The notes below the pieces were generated by a model that made no database searches, had not been told where the DNA came from, and was given only the letters and a program-made list of their open reading frames with translations. 64,000 nucleotides of DNA from Pedobacter planticolens (GTDB lineage: Bacteria; Bacteroidota; Bacteroidia; Sphingobacteriales; Sphingobacteriaceae), in contig NZ_WNXD01000002.1 of the NCBI RefSeq assembly GCF_014172375.1, forward strand, positions 1,178,001-1,242,000. The letters are read 5' to 3'. Numbering within the stretch: position 1 is the stretch's first letter; every line of letters begins with the position of its first letter. This document shows, one piece after another, positions 1-7,200 of this stretch. The position numbers and the translations under genes are program-made.

Positions 1-2
1 AC

Positions 3-776
3 ACTTATAACCAAATTGAGGAGTTAATGAGCGATTATGGTTCGGTGGATATTTTATGGTTAGATGGTGGTTGGGTTAGACCAAAGGCAACTGTTAATGA
101 AGAGGTTTTGTCTTGGGGTGCGCCAATTCCTGCTTGGGATCAGGATATTGATATGCCTAGCATTGCCAAGATGGCTAGGGCTAAACAACCTGGTTTAATT
201 ATGGTGGATAGAACGGTGCATGGTGAATATGAAAACTATCAGACACCTGAACAAAAGATTCCCGAAAAGCCTTTAAATTATCCTTGGGAAACGTGTATGA
301 CCATGGGTGATGCTTGGGGTTATGTGCCAAATGATAATTATAAAAGCACCAATACCCTCATTCATTTATTAGTAGATATTGTTGCCAAAGGCGGGAACTT
401 TTTATTAGATGTTGGTCCAAAACCTGATGGTACTTTTCCCGATGTTGTGTTACAACGCTTAACTGAAATTGGGCAATGGATGGATATTAATAAGGAAGCA
501 ATTTATGCAACCGAGCCAATTGCGCCTTATAAAACTGCTAACGTTTGCTTTACTAAAAGTAAAAACGAAAGTAGTTATGCGTTGTATTTGATTGATGAGA
601 AGGCTGAGCTTGCTCCAACTATTCTGCTTAAATCGGTACCAAAGATGCCTAAAAGGATTTCTTTATTGGGGGTTAAATCTGTTTTGAAATGGAAGCGGGT
701 TGGTAATGATTTGGAGATTGTTTTACCTAAGGATGCAAAAGGTTTGAAGGATGCGTTAGTTTTTAAGATGGAATAG
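3..776 (+). CDS. Alpha-L-fucosidase (GH29), 3' part only
   Basis: The reading frame is open from the left window edge (frame from base 3), so the N-terminal half lies outside. The visible part starts with TYNQIEELM and runs into DILWLDGGW, the GH29 block in which the Asp of WLDGG (codon 63-65) is the expected catalytic nucleophile. Further GH29-like blocks are PWETCMTMGDAWGY and LVDIVAKGGNFLLDVGP. The C-terminal part looks like the beta-sandwich end of the family. GH29 enzymes release L-fucose from glycans by a retaining mechanism and in Bacteroidota are usually periplasmic or surface enzymes; the signal peptide would be upstream and cannot be checked. A hairpin terminator follows at 809-848. 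The family call is strong; substrate linkage cannot be read. Confidence 0.9.
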   Translation, partial: TYNQIEELMSDYGSVDILWLDGGWVRPKATVNEEVLSWGAPIPAWDQDIDMPSIAKMARAKQPGLIMVDRTVHGEYENYQTPEQKIPEKPLNYPWETCMTMGDAWGYVPNDNYKSTNTLIHLLVDIVAKGGNFLLDVGPKPDGTFPDVVLQRLTEIGQWMDINKEAIYATEPIAPYKTANVCFTKSKNESSYALYLIDEKAELAPTILLKSVPKMPKRISLLGVKSVLKWKRVGNDLEIVLPKDAKGLKDALVFKME

Positions 777-808
777 TAAAGATATATTTCTAATACTCGT
801 TATTGCGA

Positions 809-848
809 AGAAGGTTCTTCATCTGAAGTGGGAACCTTCTTTATTTTA
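809..848 (+). terminator. Terminator of the fucosidase gene
   Basis: A 9-bp perfect stem (AGAAGGTTC at 809-817 with GAACCTTCT at 832-840) is followed by a T-rich run, about 30 bases after the fucosidase stop. This is a standard intrinsic terminator layout. Confidence 0.75.
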
Positions 849-869
849 GTAAATACAGAGATAAATAGG

Positions 870-898
870 AGACTGCCACGCTGCGCTCGCAAAGACGA
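870..898. repeat. Interspersed repeat piece, GCTGCGCTCGCAAAGACG type
   Basis: The sequence has the shape of one half of a palindromic interspersed repeat: an AGACTGCCACG part, a GCTGCGCTCGC core and an AAAGACGA end. It resembles, without being identical to, the CGTCATTGCGA family found elsewhere in this window. Confidence 0.45.
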
Positions 899-929
899 CC
901 GCTTTATACTGCTGCTTACCTAACGCGTT

Positions 930-960
930 CGTCATTGCTGTAAAGGCACGAAGCAATCTT
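930..960. repeat. CGTCATTGC...GAAGCAATCT repeat, half copy
   Basis: Contains CGTCATTGC followed after a short spacer by CGAAGCAATCT. The same pair of blocks frames the GIY-YIG gene (42518-42933) and forms the palindrome at 46367-46448 and the half copy at 60328-60355. Here only one arm is visible. Confidence 0.7.
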
Positions 961-1241
961 TCTTGCTTTCTCTTTTTCAGCTCGCCGCCGCTATGGCTCT
1001 AAACTTTTTCTTGATAAAAAGTTTAACAAAAATCAAGGCTTAGTATCATCTCTTGGATTAAGCTATCAAAACTTTTAAGGCAACAAGCAGCAGGTTCGAT
1101 GAAGGATCGAACTGGCTCATTGTTTTGGATTGTGGTTTTTGAAAGTTTGTGCTGAAGTTTGGATTGCTTTCTCCTTCGGAATGCTACAAGGCCGGTCCTC
1201 GTTCTTGGGGGTGGGTTGTGGTTTGGGAGCCTCACCCCTAA

Positions 1242-1262
1242 CCCCTCTCCGAAGGAGAGGGG
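1242..1262. repeat. C-rich palindrome with 9-bp arms
   Basis: CCCCTCTCC (1242-1250) and GGAGAGGGG (1254-1262) form a perfect stem with a 3-base loop, preceded by CTCACCCCTAA. A related element, with the arms CCCTTCC/GGAAGGG and a neighbouring GGGGATGGG, is embedded in the miaB reading frame at 19692-19721. Confidence 0.7.
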
Positions 1263-1300
1263 AATTCATGATGGAAATTAATAGTGTTTAACTGGCGGGT

Positions 1301-1447
1301 GCTAAGTTTCTTCTTGCGCTTGTTCGGTTTCTCCTTGCGTTTGCTAGGTTTCTTCTTGCGTTTGCTGGGTTTCTTCTTGCGTTTGCTAGGTTCTTACTTG
1401 CGTTTGTTAGGTTTCTCTTGGCAGGTGCTAGGTTTCTTTTTTGGAAT
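1301..1447. repeat. Tandem array, 7 x 21 bp
   Basis: Seven consecutive 21-base units start at 1301, 1322, 1343, 1364, 1385, 1406 and 1427. The consensus is close to GCTAGGTTTCTTCTTGCGTTT; units 3 and 4 are nearly identical and the outer ones are more diverged. There are no unique spacers, so it is not CRISPR. Read from a GTG at 1284, the array encodes hydrophobic heptads of the type FFLRLLG, because 21 bases equal seven codons, but no convincing start signal is present. Confidence 0.85.
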
Positions 1448-1546
1448 GTTACAACTTAAGTTTATAGTGCAGTTTTGGGTTCTCTAAACCTGATTGTAGT
1501 GGAAATACTTTTTTGTTGTGTTATCTATCTGGAGCGCACAGCTTAA

Positions 1547-1575
1547 AGGTTTCTCGGCTGCGCTCGAAATGACGG
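1547..1575. repeat. Interspersed repeat piece, TTTCTCGGCTGCGCTCGAAATGACG type
   Basis: AGGTTTCTCGG, then CTGCGCTCGAAATGACGG. It is a partial copy of a repeat that reads CGTCATTTCGAGCGCAG on the other strand, a cousin of the CGTCATTGCGA family seen at 930, 42518, 46367 and 60328. Confidence 0.5.
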
Positions 1576-1675
1576 AAGACTTTGCCAAAAAAGATTGTAA
1601 CGGAAAGCGGGGCTTACGTAAATAGATGCTACGGAATTGGCTTTTCTAAGGGTTGGTAGGAATGAGGTTGTTTAA

Positions 1676-2083
1676 CTATTTGTCTTTTGTATTAATGAGT
1701 TTATTCATTACTTCTATGGTTTTTGCTTGCGCTGAAATTGTTCCTTCTTGTAGGGTGATAATTTGATGTAAACGCTCTATTTCGGTAAGTTGATTGTATT
1801 GGGAGTTGATTTTTACTGCATCTTCTTCGGCTATTGAAGGAGCATTAGCCTCAGAATTACTATATGCTTTTGTAGGCCTGCCTTCTCCTGTAATAATCCA
1901 GGTAGGGTTTAGGTCATTGCATTTTGTGAATATTAGATCGTAGTTGATGGTGTTTCTTGTGTACCAATTGGCAAGTGTATTTGTGCCAAGTCCTAAAAAT
2001 CTAGCCAACTGCGCATCAGATTTGAATTTATAGTGAAACTTTATTCTGCTTAAAATCAATTCTTTATCTAATTTTTCTTTCAT
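1676..2083 (-). CDS. CI-repressor-like helix-turn-helix protein
   Basis: 135 residues. Residues 1-70 match the phage CI repressor N-terminal fold: SDAQLARFLGLGTNTLANW is a helix-turn-helix, followed by the typical LNPTWIITGEG block that closes this domain. The tail from about residue 85 is rich in Glu, Gln, Leu and Ile and looks like a short coiled coil for dimerisation; there is no C-terminal LexA/CI-type peptidase. Single-domain proteins of this kind are common in Bacteroidota and are not by themselves a sign of a prophage; no phage genes surround it. It is divergent from the small gene at 2206, with 122 bases between, so it could regulate that gene or itself. Targets are unknown. Confidence 0.7.
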   Translation of the reverse strand: MKEKLDKELILSRIKFHYKFKSDAQLARFLGLGTNTLANWYTRNTINYDLIFTKCNDLNPTWIITGEGRPTKAYSNSEANAPSIAEEDAVKINSQYNQLTEIERLHQIITLQEGTISAQAKTIEVMNKLINTKDK

Positions 2084-2205
2084 TTTGTGAATTATGTATT
2101 CTTTTGTTGTTGTATTGTTCGTTTATTGTGAGTACACTTGTGTTGTTGTTATAAATGTAGTAGAAAAAATCAAATTTGTGAATAGAATCTAAATAAACTA
2201 AAGAT

Positions 2206-2469
2206 ATGGATGAGGCAGTTACACCACAATTAAATACATCAGCAGATACTGAAATCTCTGAAAATATCTTAAACGAATTTAAAACATTTATAAAAATAGT
2301 GCCAGCAAATAGGTTAAATAAGAATTTGAGGAAGATGTTATCTGATTATCTTTTTTATAATATGGATGCTTTACCGATAGATTTTAAAGATTTGTTAACG
2401 GATTTGTACTGGCTGCATGAGTTGTTGGATGAAATTATGGAGAATGAAATAGGGGTGAAATTGGAGTAA
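2206..2469 (+). CDS. Small hypothetical protein (87 aa)
   Basis: I do not recognise a family. The protein is acidic, has no signal peptide or membrane segment, and looks alpha-helical, with a core around residues 25-80 (FKTFIKIVPANRLNKNLRKM and LYWLHELLDEIMENE). It has a clean ATG start and is divergent from the CI-like regulator, which makes a regulator-effector pair possible. Its 3' end faces the MgtC-like gene with only 4 bases between the two stops. The intact frame with a balanced composition supports a real gene. Confidence 0.55.
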   Translation: MDEAVTPQLNTSADTEISENILNEFKTFIKIVPANRLNKNLRKMLSDYLFYNMDALPIDFKDLLTDLYWLHELLDEIMENEIGVKLE

Positions 2470-2473
2470 TGTT

Positions 2474-3130
2474 TTAAAAATCGAAGGCAATAATCTTATC
2501 GTCCATTAACATTTTATCTACAAATTTTTTATGGTTTTTAGGGCTGCCCACTGCTACCCATGTGCCGCTTATAATACCGTTTGCTAGTTCTTGCTTGCCT
2601 CTGTGGAGTTTAAGTTTGGAGGTTCTGATGTTTTCTTCGTAAGCATCGAGGCTTTCGTTTTCATATCGTTTAACTATGCGATAGGTTCTTTTGGTAAAGC
2701 GTCTTTCTACAAAATTTTCTACATAGGGGAAAATTAGTAGGGCTAGTAAAACTACGACGGTTACGCCGATGGCTTGTTCGTGATAACCTGCGCCTACTGC
2801 CATGCCGATAGCGGCGACAATCCAAATTACGCAGGCTGTTGTTAGTCCTTTTACTTGATTATCTTCTTTAAATATTACACCTGCTCCTAAAAATCCTATC
2901 CCAGTTACAATGTTTGAGGCAATACGATCTTGACTGTTGAGTCCTATTTTGGTTGATAAAATTGTGAATAGGGTTGCGCCGAGGCCAATCATAATCATGG
3001 TTTTTAAGCCGGCTTGTTTGCTTCTAAACTCTCGTTCTACACCAATTAGTCCGCAAAGTAGGGTGGCTAATAAAAATTTATTGACTTCACTTTGTGTAAT
3101 GAAATGGCTGCTATCAAAAAAGCTTTGCAT
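2474..3130 (-). CDS. MgtC/SapB family membrane protein
   Basis: 218 residues with four to five hydrophobic segments in the first 140. Family blocks are visible in order: LLCGLIGVERE, the QAGLKTMIMIGLGATLF segment, IVTGIGFLGAGVIFK and VKGLTTACVIWIVAAIGM. The C-terminal 70 residues are soluble and basic, as in the long MgtC forms. MgtC proteins are inner-membrane proteins linked to growth in low magnesium and, in pathogens, to survival in host cells by affecting the F-type ATPase; YhiD-like members have uncertain roles. No magnesium-sensing leader is evident upstream. The function in this organism is unproven. Confidence 0.9.
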   Translation of the reverse strand: MQSFFDSSHFITQSEVNKFLLATLLCGLIGVEREFRSKQAGLKTMIMIGLGATLFTILSTKIGLNSQDRIASNIVTGIGFLGAGVIFKEDNQVKGLTTACVIWIVAAIGMAVGAGYHEQAIGVTVVVLLALLIFPYVENFVERRFTKRTYRIVKRYENESLDAYEENIRTSKLKLHRGKQELANGIISGTWVAVGSPKNHKKFVDKMLMDDKIIAFDF

Positions 3131-3202
3131 ATAGAATGGATTTTAGATGATGATCTAATTTCGGGATTATTAGTTAAATAACGCTGATTGTAGCGTAAAG
3201 TT

Positions 3203-4228
3203 TTAGTAAAAGTTAGAGCAGCGCAAGCCGTTGTATTTTTTAGTGCGTGTGCTATTTGGCCAATATTTTTCGTAGCCAATACTTGCTTCGGTTGTGCCGC
3301 TGGTGTTGGTGTAATTTAGTTTAGAGGTGGTTGCATCGTGACTTAGGCCTACTCTTACTTTTTCGGTGTCGCTACGTTTTAGAAAGATATCGATAATTAA
3401 AGAAAATACTAATGCATCTGAACCCCCTTCTTGATTGGTGCGGTACCAAAGGCCTGTATTGAAGCCTTTGTATTTGAATTGTGCGCCTGCACTTATGGAG
3501 CTTACATTGCCCTGTTTATAGTAAACTACGGAAGGAATTAAGAAAGCGCCTTCATCTTCGGTATAATCGTAATTATAACTTAAAGGCATTTTAAAGCTGG
3601 CGTTTATGCTCATGCGCATAGGTAATTTGGCTTGCGTACCACTAAAAGATTCGTCGGGCTTATTAATGTGATATACTGCTGCACCTAACATCGCATTGCG
3701 ATATACAAAGTTTACGCCGGCTGCTGGATCGAAGTAAAAACGGTTAGAAACATCTGGCAATTGTGCGGAAGAAATACTGCCTGGTATATAGCCTAATCTT
3801 CTATCAATTTGATCGCCAAAAACTAGTTTACTCCAATCGATAGTGCGGTTGGTAAAACCTGCTTGTATGCCAAAGGATGCTAAAAAATCATCGCCACCTA
3901 CACTGTACGAATAGGTTGCAGCAATATTGTTTTTGGTTAAATAGGCTGTGCCTTCGGTACTTCTGTTAAATGATAAACCAACACCGCCAGCGAGTTTTGG
4001 AACAGCTACATCTACGGATGCGTTGATGTAAGATAAATCTCCGCCAAGTGAAGTCCATTGGTTTCTGTAAATCATGTTTAATCTAAAATCGCCATCGAAC
4101 TGACCGGTTAAGGATGGGTTTAAATAGATTGGGGCATTAAAAAACTGAGAAAATAGATGATCTTGAGCTTTAGTTTTTAAAACCCCAAAGCTTAACAGTA
4201 AAATCCCTATGGCAATCCTTTTCATCAT
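3203..4228 (-). CDS. PorP/SprF-like type IX secretion membrane protein
   Basis: 341 residues. A signal peptide (MMKRIAIGILLLSFGVLKTKAQ) is followed by the family start DHLFSQFFNAPIYLNPSLTG, which is diagnostic for PorP/SprF proteins. The rest alternates in short amphipathic strands, consistent with an outer-membrane beta-barrel of about 14 strands. In Flavobacterium, SprF is needed to secrete the adhesin SprB, and SprF paralogues are usually encoded next to the large cargo they serve. That is the case here: the start codon overlaps the stop of the 1985-residue CHU_C protein in an ATGA junction (4225-4228), so the two are translationally coupled. The proposed role is a dedicated partner for that cargo. 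Confidence 0.9.
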   Translation of the reverse strand: MMKRIAIGILLLSFGVLKTKAQDHLFSQFFNAPIYLNPSLTGQFDGDFRLNMIYRNQWTSLGGDLSYINASVDVAVPKLAGGVGLSFNRSTEGTAYLTKNNIAATYSYSVGGDDFLASFGIQAGFTNRTIDWSKLVFGDQIDRRLGYIPGSISSAQLPDVSNRFYFDPAAGVNFVYRNAMLGAAVYHINKPDESFSGTQAKLPMRMSINASFKMPLSYNYDYTEDEGAFLIPSVVYYKQGNVSSISAGAQFKYKGFNTGLWYRTNQEGGSDALVFSLIIDIFLKRSDTEKVRVGLSHDATTSKLNYTNTSGTTEASIGYEKYWPNSTRTKKYNGLRCSNFY

Positions 4229-7200
4229 CTTATTAAATATATTGAGCCCGTTCGTTTTGGCGCCGAATTATCGTATGTCATTCCTTTCCACTCTGTGCCG
4301 TTTATAAATTCTATATCTATTTTCCAGAAATAAATACCTTGTGGCTGCGGTGTGTTTTTATAGGTTCCATCCCAACCTTCTACAGGTTTGCCATCGTTTA
4401 ATTGCGTGGTTTCCCAAAGTACCTGCCCCCACTTATTAAATACAGACATGTGCCACGATTTAATGCCCGAACCTATGGCTATAAACTTTTGCAATTGCGA
4501 GCTTGTACCTCCCGGGATAAATGAATTAGGCACATACATATAGCCTGGCACACCAATAATTTGTACAAATTTTTGAATGCTATCTGCACAACCATATTCA
4601 TTGTATGTTCGCATGGTTACTAAATATCTGCCAGTATCTGCATAGGTATGTGTTGGGTCTTTTTGTAAAGAAGCATCGCCATCGCCAAAAGTCCATCTGT
4701 AAGTTTTAGGAGCATTTGTACTTTCATCGGTGAATTTGAATGTATAAGTTGGGATGCTAACTACTGGCGCAGGCGACGTTGAAAAATCTGCTTTTGGTGG
4801 CCCAACAATTCTTATATAATCTGTAAGTGTTGCTGTGTTTGGACAGCCTAAATTATTATATGTAGTTAGTTTTACGGTGTATGAACCAGCTGGGTCTATG
4901 TATACATGCGTTGGTTCTACATCTCGAGAGAAAGTTAGGTCGCCAAAGTCCCAAAGGTAACTTACACCATCTGTACTGGTGTTGGTGAATTTTACGCTTA
5001 GTCCGGTGCAACCAATGAGGATATCACCATGAAACTCTGCCTTTGGTTGTGCAAGAACTGTAATTGTTTCTGTAGTGCTGGCATTAGAACAACCATTGGT
5101 AGCATCGAGCCTAACAGTGTAGATGCCAGGTTGGGTAAAGGTATGGGTAACTGTTTCTGGTGCTGAAAGTGTATTTGCAGTGCCGTCATTGCCAAAGGTG
5201 TAGGTAAATGAATTTGCACCAGAGGTGTTGTTAAAGAAGTGTACCGTTAATGGTGCGCAACCACGTAATTCGTTGCTATTTACTACTAACTCTGGTGTAA
5301 TTGTATTTGGAGAAACTTGTATGGTGTATTGAGTTACATCTGTGCCACAGTCGTTTTGGGCGGTCATTGTTACGGTGTAGGTTGTAATATTACGTCCTGT
5401 GGTGTAGGTGTGTGAAACTGAGTTTTTATTGTTGGTGATGAAAGGAGCGCTTCCATCGCCAAAATCGTAGGTATACGTATTTGTGCCACCTGGTGAGGTA
5501 TTGCTAAAGTTTACTAAAAATGGCGAACAGCCCACCGTTTTATCTGGAGAGAATACTGAGATTGGATTTGCTTTTATAAACACAGTTGATGTAGTAGTGC
5601 TACTGCCGCAAGGTGTTGTTGAGGTTAAGGTAACGGTATAGGTGATGTCTTTTCCGCTAGGGTCTGCTAAGAATCTTATTGGCGGTGGAGTTGCTTGAGT
5701 AGATGTTGTGTTATTGCCGAAATCCCATAAGAATGTAGCGTTAGTTAACGAAGTTGATGTATTGGTGAAGGTAACGTCTAATGGCCCGCAACCCTCTGTA
5801 GCCGATTGCCTGTAAGATGATGTAATGGTTTGTCGGGTGCTAAATGTATGGGTCATTACATCATCCTGGCAACCGAGACTGCTGGTTACTACTAATTTAA
5901 TTACAACATTTGTGTTGTCGGTAGGGATGGTGTAACCCAAACTTGGGAAATTAATTCCTGTTCCAATTTGTACGTTGTCTGCATACCAGGTATACGTTGC
6001 ATTTCGGGTTGGATAGGGTACTGCTTTAATGTTATTGCCATCTAGTTTAAAAGGAACACAGCCTATATCGTTTGTAAAGGTAAACTCTGCTTTTGCGTTG
6101 AGGTTTACTGTAATTTTAACTATACCGCTTATGCTCTGTTGGCTTCCTGTGCAGGCACCGCTACTTACTAATCGGCGGTATAAAGTAGTTTGTGTAATTG
6201 CTGGCGGAGGATAATTACGAGTATCGGTAGATGGAATTGGATTCCATGTTGTACCATTATCTGTGCTTTGCTGCCATTGGTAAGTGTAATTTGCGCCATC
6301 GCCACCGGTTGGTTGTGAACCCGTAAGCTGATTAGGAAGTGTGGTGATACAAATGATTTGATCTGCAGCAATGGTATTGTTTGCAATTGGAGGTAAAACA
6401 GTTATTGCAATTGGGTTACTAGGTGATGAGCATGTTCCGCTAGTTACTATTCGGCGATAAGATAAATTAGTAGAAACGGGTATAATAAGATCACGACTAG
6501 TTTGACCGCTGATGGGATTCCAAGTTGCGCCGCCATCTGCACTGCTTTGCCAAGTGTAGGTGTAAACGTTGTTTCCGCCAGTTGGTAGCAAACCTACTAT
6601 TGTAATGGTTTGCCCAGTACATACAGTAGTTCCTGGTGTACTAATGGTATTATTTTGCAGGGCAGATAAGTTGGTAATGGTTACTTCATCACTTGTTGCA
6701 GGGCAAGGCGCTAAACCAGAAATGGTCCAACGGAAGATATATGTTTGGCCGCCAACTATGCCGCTAACAGCTGTGTTATATTGGTTTGCATTAAATGTTA
6801 CTCCTGTTTGCCCAGATATTAATGTCCATTCCCCAATATTTGTTAAGGGATCATTTCCTGCAAGAGTTGTAGTTCTTTCATCACAAAGGATTTGATCTGG
6901 ACTCGCAGTTGCCGTTACTGCTCCTTGGTTTACAGTTATTGTAGAAATGGTAGAGTTAGCAGGTGCGCATACACCGCTTTGTACTACTGCTCTGTATTGA
7001 GTAGTAGCGTTTAAATTGGTATAGGTTAATGAGGTTGTTGTGTTTGCTATTGGTGTTGTGGTTACAAAATTATCTGTAGAACTTTCCCATCTGATTACAG
7101 TTCCAGTTTGACCTGTTAAGGTAATTGTTCCAGAGTTGTTTCCTGCACAAACAGTAGAAATGCTAGCTGCGGTTGAGCCACCTACGGATACAGGGTTTAC

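Larger units (their letters stand above)
777..1675. other. Gene-free, repeat-rich interval
   Basis: About 900 bases without a credible gene. It holds the fucosidase terminator (809-848), partial interspersed repeats at 870-898, 930-960 and 1547-1575, a C-rich hairpin (1242-1262) and seven copies of a 21-bp tandem repeat (1301-1447). Open frames here have GTG starts, no homology that I recognise and are built from the repeats. I read it as a landing zone for small repeats between two transcription units. Confidence 0.7.

Noticed and set aside
1023..1235. Small minus-strand open frame
   Set aside because: It lies in a repeat-rich gap, has no family similarity and no start signal.
1301..1447. 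CRISPR array
   Set aside because: The units are contiguous 21-mers with no unique spacers and no cas genes nearby.
1284..1487. A real 67-residue gene over the 21-bp repeats
   Set aside because: GTG start without a ribosome site; the protein is simply the translated repeat.
1676..2083. Prophage remnant because of a CI-like repressor
   Set aside because: No integrase, structural or lysis genes and no attachment-site repeats are around it.
6569..6895. Plus-strand open frame of 108 codons inside the giant adhesin
   Set aside because: It is an antisense shadow of a Thr/Ser-rich coding region; no independent support.
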